Source of the DNA: Dendrophyllia cribrosa
Taxonomy: Eukaryota; Cnidaria; Anthozoa; Scleractinia; Dendrophylliidae
Assembly (NCBI GenBank): GCA_024195265.1
Contig: JAJLRJ010000009.1
Span: forward strand, 9,020,791 to 9,084,790
DNA: 64,000 nt
Direction of reading: 5' to 3'
Shown here: positions 55,581-64,000 of the stretch, piece by piece
Layout of the letters: the number at the start of each line of letters is the position of its first letter
How positions within the stretch are numbered: the first letter of the stretch is position 1
The notes under the pieces: model-generated
Seen by the model: only the letters and a program-made list of their open reading frames with translations
The model's database searches: none
What the model was told of the DNA's origin: nothing
Position numbers and translations under genes: made by a program

Positions 55581-55670
<90 letters not shown>
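55566..55670. repeat. TA then GA microsatellites
   Basis: (TA)n at about 55566-55638 followed by (GA)n at 55639-55670, directly against the palindrome below. A second (TA)n lies at 56176-56204 on the other side. Confidence 0.95.
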
Positions 55671-55673
<3 letters not shown>

Positions 55674-55700
55674 AGTAGACACGGTTAAACTTTTGACTTC

Positions 55701-55760
55701 GGTTTAATGCATACAGGTCTGTTTCGTACAGGGCGAACCTGCACTCTTCAGTGCAAGACC
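55701..55760 (-). ncRNA. Hammerhead ribozyme, minus-strand copy
   Basis: Reverse complement of the motif at 56018-56077 with the same core and helices. Confidence 0.8.
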
Positions 55761-56017
55761 AAAAGTGAACTACAAAGAACATTTACAGTATAAAAAGCAT
55801 CATATCTCCATGGAGATAACGTTCATGTCTAGACGATGTCACATCACGTTTTTTAGCAGAAATTTATCTTTATGTCTACATTTACTGACTAATTCGTTTC
55901 GTTTAAAAACGAAACGTTTTGCTAAAAAACGTGATGTGACATCGTCTAGACATGAACGTTATCTCCATGGAGATATGATGCTTTTTATACTGTAAATGTT
56001 CTTTGTAGTTCACTTTT

Positions 56018-56077
56018 GGTCTTGCACTGAAGAGTGCAGGTTCGCCCTGTACGAAACAGACCTGTATGCATTAAACC
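56018..56077 (+). ncRNA. Type I hammerhead ribozyme
   Basis: Helix I: GGT...TGCA (56018-56026) with TGCA...ACC (56067-56077). Core CTGAAGA at 56027-56033. Helix II: GTGCAGG with CCTGTAC, loop TTCGC. Core GAAA at 56053-56056. Helix III is short, CAG with CTG around an AC loop. The cleavage triplet GTA ends at 56066. Short helix III is the form described in Penelope-like elements, and would need dimeric RNA or tertiary contacts to cleave well. Confidence 0.82.
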
Positions 56078-56171
56078 GAAGTCAAAAGTTTAACCGTGTC
56101 TACTTATTCTCTCTATATTTGCTCTACCGATGGTATCGAGCCCTCTCGACACACAATACAAAGATTCTCCT

Positions 56172-56207
<36 letters not shown>

Positions 56208-56287
56208 GCTGAGTAAAAAGGTTTACACAAACGGTGAACTCTTCAGCAGAACGGATCCAAGGACACGACGCCACCACGTGAATTTGT

Positions 56288-56555
56288 AGAGAAATGTAAT
56301 GAAAAACGATGGGGCGAACTTCTTACTGGTCCTGACAGGTTTTATAACGTTTCGGCCTTCGGCCTTCTTCAGAAATTGCTAAGAATTAAAAACTAAAAAC
56401 TATGTACAATGATAAAGTTATACAAGTTGTGACTTATATACATTAAGCTACAAAAACAAAAGAAAACGAGGTTACGTAACATAACAAAAGAACTAAATTA
56501 CAGGGAAAATTTAACGCTAAAAATAACAAACATGATGTGATAAAAACCTTAATTA
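56288..56555 (-). mobile_element. Penelope-type terminal repeat, copy A
   Basis: 268 bp, reverse complement of copy B (60850-61124). On the minus strand it contains TTCTGAAGAAGGCCGAAGG, then CCGAAACGTTATAAAACC, the hammerhead-derived signature common in Penelope-like elements. No reverse transcriptase is nearby. Confidence 0.65.
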
Positions 56556-56563
56556 AAAAATGA

Positions 56564-56617
56564 AACAGAGAAATAGTGAGTAACGCTAACAATTACTCAC
56601 TATTTCTCTGTTTCAGT
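56564..56617. repeat. Perfect hairpin
   Basis: TGAAACAGAGAAATAGTGAG plus TAA and exact inverse, with a CGCTAACA-type loop. Confidence 0.85.
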
Positions 56618-59600
56618 TTTTACTCATGCGCATAGCGCGCATGAGGTATGTTTCCGGCTTCGTTTTTCTTGTTATTTTTTGTGTCAGGATTTTGCATGCA
56701 AATTTATGGACGCATATTTTAGTGTACGCGAACTCGCCCCTGCCTCCCCTAGAAAGTTATTTTTGTCCCCTATTGTTATAAAAGGCCTCAGGAAGGTTAA
56801 ACCAATTAGAATCCGTCTACTGATCACATGTCTGGGTTTTATGGGGGGCTAGAGAGAACCGGTTTGTCACTCGGAGAAGACTATCATCAGATTTCAAACA
56901 AATATGACCGCTTCTGTACTCCATACTTCAATTTTTCAGACGTTTATTTTCCATTACCAGAATGTAAACACGCCTTTTAAGACTTCGAAATGGAAAGAAA
57001 TAGTCCTTAAGACGATTTGTATGCCTTTGAAGTGGCGGTTAGAGAGCTAAAAGCGATGGAATCTTCCTGTTAGGTTCAGCATCCATTTATCACAAAGCGG
57101 GACGCGTCTTCCTTCGAAGCGCGAAGCGGAAGACTTTACTAAGAATTTTCAAGCATTCCTGGAAAACTACGGTAAAGAAAATAACATTTTTGAATGTCCA
57201 TTTACTTTGTAAGAAACATTGCAAATTGTGATCAAACTTGTTCGAATGTTTTCTTCTTGAAGCCAATAATCACGGTAAATTAACGGCACGCTAGCTAGTA
57301 AATATAATTAAGTTAAATAGCGCTTTCTGAAAGTTTGCTTTCAAGATTTTTTATGCAAATCATCTTTACGGATAAGAATGGCATTCTATATACACAGGAA
57401 AAGTCGGAAATTTTAGAAAACACTAGATATAACAAATAAAGCAGGTTGCTGAATTTAAATATTATTTTGTGATGTTTATAATAGAATTCGCAGACGCTAG
57501 CGCTGCGCGCTGCAATTAGGATAAATAAATCGCCAAGCCTTCCGGAAGCAGAAATCACTGAATTCTGATAAGTGTTTAACTCTTTTATTCAAGGGAAAGA
57601 CATTTTCATTCAAGGAAATACGAGTTTCATTAAAACGTTTTGACCTTTAAAACAAATATTTTGGATTCATGATCGTGAATGAAACACACGCGATCGAATT
57701 ACAGTTCACACGAAATTTGCATATATGAAAGAATTGTATTTGCGACAACACTTTGAAGAAACTGTGAAGCCTGGTAAAAACTAATACATGGCAAAATCAA
57801 AGCAGTTATTTAAGGAACAAACTTTATAGAAAAATTGCATTTCGATTTGGTCTTGAAATCACGGGGGGGTTTTCGTGATGCGTCACGCAATATTTATTTT
57901 TAAAATGTTTCCGATTTATAGCACTCATCATCACAGTTTTGACATTAAAAAAGCAGAATCTACTGAATCCGATTACATGTATTCGAAAAATTTATTGGAA
58001 ATCCGGGCAGGAGGAGGGGTCTCTGGGCTTGGAAATCCAGCGGGGGGGGGGGGGGGGGGGGTCTTGCCATTCGTCGGTGGGGGTTGGGGGTGGATTCTTT
58101 CTGGAACAAGAAAACTCTGCGAGTATTATAATCGGGCTTCCTTCTTCACTCCTTTTACCTTAAAATTTGAACAATTACGTCCCAAATACAAATTTTCAAA
58201 ATACTCTACTAACTCTTCAAGAGAACTAATTTCAATCAATACACACGGCGTCCCACATAGATCATTCATTCCTGTACGATCTCTACCATGTGAATCAAAC
58301 CATCCCTTGTGTCAAAAATAGCGACTGTATAAATTATTATTGTCAAAATAAATGACTTATAATTATCACGTAACAACGATTCAAAAGCCTCAAACAAAGG
58401 TAAACAACAACTCTCTTCTATTATATCGTCATTTAAATAATGTAAATTTCCATAATAACTTTCACTATACTCTTATTGAAAGTTAACTCTCCCATACAAA
58501 CAACATCAGGAACTTCAGTTAACATAAGGCATTCTTTTTGTGTTGAATTAGAAAGATAAGTATGAAAAATTCCTGCAGAAGAAATTGTTAAGAGAAAAAA
58601 AATCGTGCACAAGTAAGCATGTGAAAAAAAAAATTTCAGCATTTTGGTAAAAAAGGAAAATTCTTGCAATTAGAGATGCTGAAAAAAAATCATACTCAGA
58701 AGAAATTGCCTAACCCCTCCCCCCCCCCCAACAAAAAAATTAAACGGTCCGTCCCTTAACCAATATAAATCACAAACCACATTATTAAATTCAACAAGTC
58801 ACCACAACAATAACGTTACTTTTAACACTACATATTCAGTAATGAAATACGAGCCGTTTATAAACAGGTATAAAAAATGAGAAACGGCGGGGAAAAACAT
58901 TACCACGTGGTACCTTTTAGAGTTTCGTACATGCGATCTACACCACATCAAACATAAATCATAGAAGATAATATTTAATAAGACTCCAACGTACATATTA
59001 AATCCGTTAGTTCTTTCTCCCCTTCTTTCACAAAATACTAATAAGCTTATAACATCTTTAACAAATGCATTGCAAGTTATCTCAATAAATGCCACTTCAC
59101 TTTTTCCTGTGTGTAAAATACTAATTTTAGCATCCTTGACATGACCTCGGTCAAAGTGATTGTTGACATAAAGATCATGTTCTATTTCTCATTTAATTAA
59201 AATGAAGTTTTCTAGCCTGCGTCATTCAAAATTAATTTAAATGCTTTTAGCAGCAAATCTTATCACTGAGAGAACAATGAACGATAGGAGAAAACCACGT
59301 TTCTTTAATGTTCCATGTACAATGTAATTGCTCACCTCAAATTCTCTCTTTTCACGACTGGGAAAATTATTTGCCAATGTATTTTTCGAATTGCTTGCCG
59401 TTTTGCGTGCAGTGAATTTGGTTAGTGCTCGAGTTTAATAGCCTAAATATACGCATTCTAAAATGCTGAAAATGTCTCGCTCTGTCACGTTTAATTCTCG
59501 CCCAGAGTTCATGTGTTTAGCTAAAACAACGCATTCTAAAACAATACAGATGTGTTGTCTCTCTCTGTCACGTTCAATTTTCGCCCAGAATACAGCCTGA

Positions 59601-60849
59601 CAAATGGCTTGTTGCGTTTCACAAATCGGATCAAATCAGTCTCGCTCAATGCAATCATGCTAAATGCTAGCGAGATTATCACCGAGACAAGACCGAGAAG
59701 AATGGCTCGTTTTAGGCGTAAGCGAGACAAATTCGGTGTCTCGCTTTGTCTCGTTCAATGCACGCCGTAACAATCAAGACGATTCACCCTTCATTCTTTT
59801 CTCCCACACCGCTATAAACAAATACCCTTTACACAAACAACCTTTTAATCAATTTCTTAGCCTAACCACATCCCCATTTACTTCACCCACACCACATATT
59901 TTAACTTATCTACTCTCAAATCTCCAAAATCCGGAGGGGGAGACTTCCATATAAAATTTACAATTCTAAAGTAGCTCTTAACGATAAAACTAAGGCTGCG
60001 TTTTTTTGGGAGAATCCGAAATTAAATTTGTGATCTCGGATCATATGGATTTTTCATGACCAAAAAAACGAAAAATCCTAAAACGGATCATTTAACGTAA
60101 AAAAACCGTTGGTATGCAAATGAACCTATTTTGACTCGCTTGTGTTTATCAGCCTGCTCGACAAATAGTTTTCAAAATATAAGCAATAAAATCTTACCTA
60201 AATTGCCCATGATATGAAATCGCGGAAGAAACAAAACAGCGAACGGAACAAGTAAATTTGCACGAAGGACCGCTTGTCAGATGTACTTTTTTCGAATCCA
60301 TTCCCCAAAAAACGCTCAGATCACGAATCGAAAAATCCGGATTTGGATTTGATCCGAAGAATCCACCCTGAGTGTGGATTTTATGGATTCATGATCCGTT
60401 TTTGGATTTGCCCAAAAAAACGCAAAATCCGTTTTTGGATTCAGAAATCCGGATTTGGATTTTCCCAAAAAAACGCACCCTTCTTTTCAACCATGCCCAT
60501 CTAACGAAATTCTTAAAGGACCCCCCGTCATTTTCATATGGCGGACCCCCCGGCGTGTCAATAAGTGACTACGAAACAGCGTCCATTTTATATATCGGGC
60601 AGGCTTGGCAAACAAGCCAGCCCGATCAATAACCCAATTCACGGTTTGGGAAGTATTAGACTAGTGTGGGTTTGATCGGGAATCAATAAATTAAATATTA
60701 AAAGCGAGTACAGAAAAATTGGTAGCTTCAATCAACATGTCTTGAGTGGTGTGTCGTTGAGGGAGGAGGGGTGCGTGACCCGTTAAAAAATAACCCATAA
60801 AACTTTCTTATGCAAGCGCATGAGTATAGGCTACTGGTAGCCTCTTGTT
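56618..60849. repeat. Second copy of the DIRS-like non-coding middle part, with insertions
   Basis: 56618-56720 (TTACTCATGCGC, GGCTTCGTTTTTCTT, GATTTTGCATGCAAATTTAT) matches the inverse of about 40790-40905; 57320-58110 matches the inverse of 38770-39530; 60815-60849 (GCGCATGAGTATAGGCTAC, GTAGCCTCTTGTT) matches the inverse of about 38634-38670. The coding exons are absent. It holds a 20-nt G tract (58042-58061), a C tract near 58720 and the TIR element at 59994. ORFs in it show no domain. Confidence 0.6.
59994..60480. mobile_element. TIR element with GCGTTTTTTTGGGA ends
   Basis: GGCTGCGTTTTTTTGGGAGAA at left, inverse TTTCCCAAAAAAACGCACCC at right; many inverted AAAAATCC/GGATTT motifs inside. 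No TSD seen. Confidence 0.75.
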
Positions 60850-61124
60850 AATTAAGGTTTTTATCACATCATGTTTGTTATTTTTAGCGTTAAATTTTCC
60901 TTGTAATTTAGTTCTTTTGTTATGCTACGTAACCTCGTTTTCTTTTGTTTTTGTAGCTTAACGTATATAAGTCACAACTTGTATAACTTTATCATTGTAC
61001 ATAGTTTTTAGTTTTTAGTTTTTAATTCTTAGCAATTTCTGAAGAAGGCCGGAGGCCGAAACGTTATAAAACCTGTCAGGACCAGTAAGAAGTTCGCCCC
61101 ATCGTTTTTCATTACACTTCTCTC
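60850..61124 (+). mobile_element. Penelope-type terminal repeat, copy B
   Basis: 275 bp, AATTAAGGTTTTTATCACATC to GTTTTTCATTACACTTCTCT, followed by a TA microsatellite. It holds TTTCTGAAGAAGGCCGGAGG then CCGAAACGTT (61037-61065), a hammerhead-like core with helix II GGCC/GGCC but an imperfect cleavage side. Confidence 0.65.
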
Positions 61125-61142
61125 TATATATATATATATAAA

Positions 61143-61590
61143 TATATTTTTCGCTCGAATTCGCGCGGCTTAGCTCCCGAGGCACGACAAATTTATTAAC
61201 CTCGCTACGCTCGGGCCTCCGGCCCTCGCTTCGCGAGGAAATATGTAATGTTTCGTTTCAAACAATGGCCTATTTATGTCAGTTATACGCTATAAATAGT
61301 TTTCGTAAAAGTCGCGACTCGATGCGATAATTGTTTTTTTTCTAAGTGTCGAGAACATAGCGATTTTATAGTATTTATTGTATTCTTAGTTAGTACAAGT
61401 CTTGCCGGCTTTGAGCGTATATTTCTTTTCCGAAGAAAATTACGGTTTGATTATGCAAGAGTATGGAAGAGCTAGAAGTCATGATTTTGCTGACTGTAAA
61501 CTGAATACGGTTGTCTGTTTTTCTAAGCATCGAGAACACATAGATTTTATATAAGTATTTATTTATCTACTCCTGCTTTCCTGCTACCTT
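61143..61590. other. No gene recognised
   Basis: Includes a small inverted CGCTCGGGCCTCCGGCCCTCGC near 61210; otherwise AT-rich with two similar T-rich blocks near 61330 and 61510 (CTAAG, then TCGAGAACA). Confidence 0.4.
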
Positions 61591-61592
61591 AT

Positions 61593-61980
61593 GGCCCTGT
61601 CACACTACTGGGTATCGTACTAGCGTATGCGAGCGTATGAAAAATATCACTGATACGCTCGTATACGCTGACATACGCTAGGGGTACGTTAGGCATAGGT
61701 TGTATACGTTTCAAGCACAGTCGCATACGGTGGCATACGCTGGCATACGGCGAGGCATAAAAAAATGTTTAAGCATGCTTAAAAATTTTGTGCGTATTCG
61801 GACGTATGGTTTATACGCTAAGCATACGCTAGGCATACGATGAATACGCGAGAGTTACGCTAGAGGTACGTTACCCATAGGTCAAGTACGCTGGTCAAAC
61901 GCTGTATTTTCAAGGGTATTTTGTGCGTATGAAAATTATTTTATGAATTTTCATACGCAACTCATACGTGTGACAGGGCC
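61593..61980. mobile_element. MITE with GGCCCTGTCACAC ends and many CATACGCT motifs
   Basis: Ends GGCCCTGTCACAC and inverse. The body is made of some twenty variants of GCATACGCT or its inverse in both orientations, with a palindromic centre TTTAAGCATGCTTAAA near 61772. Confidence 0.85.
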
Positions 61981-62012
61981 TTCAGACACTTGTGCGAAAG
62001 CCAACACGCAAG

Positions 62013-62438
62013 CCCGGGGGGGGGGGGGGGGGGGGGGGGTACTCAACAAATTTTTGTACGGGGATGCTCCGCCCCGAGGTCGAACCCTTACCCTTTCATA
62101 TACCGTTTTTGACAGAAAAGGTACCCCTTTCATATACCTTTCATTGAAAATTGTACCCCTTTCATATACCATTCACTGAGAATGTTACCCCTTTCATATA
62201 GCGTTTATGTGCGTCTGTTTGTTATATTTTGAAAGGCGCTTTTTATAATACTTAAATGGCAGTTTTCCCTACATTTTTATACTTCAACTCGTGTTTTCCC
62301 TACGGTTTTCCTATACTTCGTGAAATCCCTACCCTTTCATATACCTCCAGCCTCAAAAAGGTACCCCTTTCGGGCGGAGCATCCCCGTATAGCCCATTAT
62401 AGGGAGTACCCCCCCCCCCCCCCCCCCCCCTCCCCGGG
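62013..62438. mobile_element. hAT-like MITE with poly-G/poly-C tips
   Basis: CACGCAAG at 62005-62012 and 62439-62446 is an exact 8-bp duplication. Left end CCC plus a 24+ nt G run then TACTC; right end GAGTACC plus a 22-nt C run then TCCCCGGG. Just inside, GTACGGGGATGCTCCGCCC and inverse. Internal CCTTTCATATACC phrase repeated at least five times. Non-coding. Confidence 0.9.
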
Positions 62439-62618
62439 CACGCAAGAAGAAATGGAGGCAGTTATCGTCTTTCTTTCAACACTTTTTGCCAGCAGTATCA
62501 AATAGGTTCTTCCTTAATCTATAATTTGAATCAGTTTATTACCCTATATTGCTTTGCAGTTGCTGATTATATCACAGCATCATGGCATGATGATCAACGT
62601 TTAAACAGCGCGTCAAAC

Positions 62619-62679
62619 ATGGCCGAGTGGTTTTGCGAAACTCTGTTGTTGAATGTGTTATTGGTGGGGATAGTAAAAG
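62619..62679 (+). CDS. Possible first exon with a hydrophobic leader
   Basis: ATG at 62619 (AACATGG context) encodes MAEWFCETLLLNVLLVGIVK, ending AAAG|GTATGT. It has the look of a signal-peptide exon. No following exon was recognised before the window ends, so this is tentative. Confidence 0.35.
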
Positions 62680-62680
62680 G

Positions 62681-64000
62681 TATGTTTTAAGATTGATAGC
62701 TTTTAGAAATAAGTAACAGCAACACCATCAAGTAAACTACTGTCAAACTAAGATCAAGCAAGTCCTTTTCCAACTTTCTTTGTAATACGGAGCCCTTGCA
62801 AATCGGTCAGGTGTCACTGTCGCTGATTTATATAACAAACATATGTCATTTATTCATATGTTTGTTCATGCTGTAACTGTGCACTAAAAAACAACGAAGA
62901 AAGCCTGCGTCCTGATGTCTTCGGCGTTTACCTCATCATTCCTTACAATTTTTAAATAACTTGACACTTTAAAGTTGGCATGGGCGCTTATTTAATAGCC
63001 CCTTTTCGCGAGGCTTATTTACACTTTTTAGCCCAAGAACGCAATAACCGTGGACTTACAAATCATTCAACACTCTAAGTCTTGCTAGTATCCATGGCCC
63101 AGATGCATGAAAGTTTACTTAAATGGAACAGCTATGATAGAGACACGAGTTTCTTTGGTGTGATATTAAGTGTGATAAAGCACGCTTGGCGACAATCGTA
63201 AAATCCAATAATTGTAATGTACGGTTATATGATTATTTAAATACTAGAGGGAACCGTGGAACTGCCACGGTGAAAGGGCTTACCCCAAAATTAAATAAAT
63301 AACTTGCACATTTGACAAACGTTCTAGCCTATAGTACAGGCGATGTTTTGAGTGCAAGCACTCCATTCCCACCCTTTTGTTCTAACATACTCTACGCCAA
63401 CCTACCCCACCGTACCATTCCCTCAGATGTGCCACCACCATTTAACTTTCACGTTTCACCTTTCACCCTTCTTATCCTACCCTTCCATTCACCATTTCCA
63501 CCATTCCATTGTCCATGATTCCTTTCTAAACCCGTTTTTTGTTCAGCATTCTTTTTTCTCTCATCCTCTCTCCTCTTTCGCCTTCTCTCTCCCCTTGGGC
63601 GCTCTATAGAAAACGGTTAAAAATCGTAACACGGCAAAAACTCAAAGTCGTTGGCGGACTGTGGTATAGCCACTTCCCACCGCCTATACCATATTTGCTT
63701 GTACTTCGGAGGGTTGAGTACAGACTAAGGACACACATTAATAGAGGACAGACACTGTCGGAAACGTGAAATTATAATTGATTAGATTTCGTGACAAATA
63801 GGGCGTGACTGGTTTGACATATTTACGCGGGACAAACCCATAGATGGAACAATAACCGGAAATTCCTGTGTCACCATAACTAATGCATGTACAGTACATA
63901 AGTAATAGGATCAAGTAAAATGGGGGAGTTGTTGTCAATTTGATGTGAAAACTATACACAATACTAGTGACAGTGAGAACAGTGAGAATAAAATATTTTA
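62681..64000. other. No gene recognised to window end
   Basis: Pyrimidine-rich stretch at 63360-63600 (CCATTCC, TTTCACC-type) and otherwise AT-rich DNA. If the 62619 exon is real this is its first intron. Confidence 0.35.

Larger units (their letters stand above)
55671..56113. mobile_element. Palindrome carrying hammerhead ribozymes on both arms
   Basis: Arms of about 200 bp (GAATAAGTAGACACGG... and inverse) meet near 55880-55915. Each arm has a full hammerhead motif in opposite orientation. TA microsatellites flank it. The sequence type is that of Penelope-like element terminal regions, known to carry such ribozymes; the assignment is inferred. Confidence 0.85.

Noticed and set aside
61037..61080. 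Functional hammerhead in Penelope-type copy B
   Set aside because: CTGAAGA, helix II and GAAA are present, but helices I and III do not pair convincingly with a cleavage triplet, so I list it only as a signature.

Overview
The window is AT-rich animal DNA with spliced genes and a very high density of transposable elements. The element types present (a Ngaro-type and a DIRS/PAT-type tyrosine-recombinase retrotransposon, Penelope-type hammerhead ribozymes, a KDZ-type transposase, many foldback/MITE elements) and a metazoan-type ADP-dependent glucokinase exon point to a marine invertebrate. My best guess is an anthozoan cnidarian such as a stony coral; this is inference, not proof. No rRNA gene, CRISPR array or bacterial operon is present.

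Region 1-3.3 kb: MITEs and, on the minus strand, the first coding exon of ADP-dependent glucokinase. A 977-bp PIF/Harbinger-like TIR element with a TAA/TTA target duplication splits this exon.

Region 3.3-28.6 kb: two near-identical inverted repeats of about 140 bp (3304-3445 and 28440-28578) bracket about 25 kb. Just inside the left one is a seven-coding-exon plus-strand gene with a homeodomain-like fold, an HMG box and a C-terminal domain with a VAWP motif. Just inside the right one, on the minus strand, are exons of the cysteine-cluster N-terminal part of a KDZ transposase. I read this as one giant KDZ-type transposon later invaded by a piggyBac-like MITE, a 1.9-kb palindrome, a complete 8.1-kb Ngaro element and several smaller elements. 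The Ngaro element has three candidate introns, and the first carries a 132-bp satellite whose monomer is a chain of four hairpins.

Region 28.6-42 kb: a Ty3/Gypsy element (30353-34739, TSD CGAGC) with gag fused to mid-RT by internal deletion, a foldback MITE, then a decayed DIRS/PAT-like element on the minus strand (gag, RT-RNase H, tyrosine recombinase).

Region 42-55.5 kb: a candidate secreted-peptide gene, a short minus-strand host exon, a RecQ-like helicase remnant, a tRNA-derived SINE head, and nested foldback/TIR elements, several with readable target duplications.

Region 55.5-64 kb: a palindrome carrying a hammerhead ribozyme on each arm, two inverted Penelope-type terminal repeats flanking a copy of the DIRS-like element's non-coding middle part, several TIR elements (one with G/C homopolymer tips and an exact 8-bp TSD), and a possible first exon at 62619.
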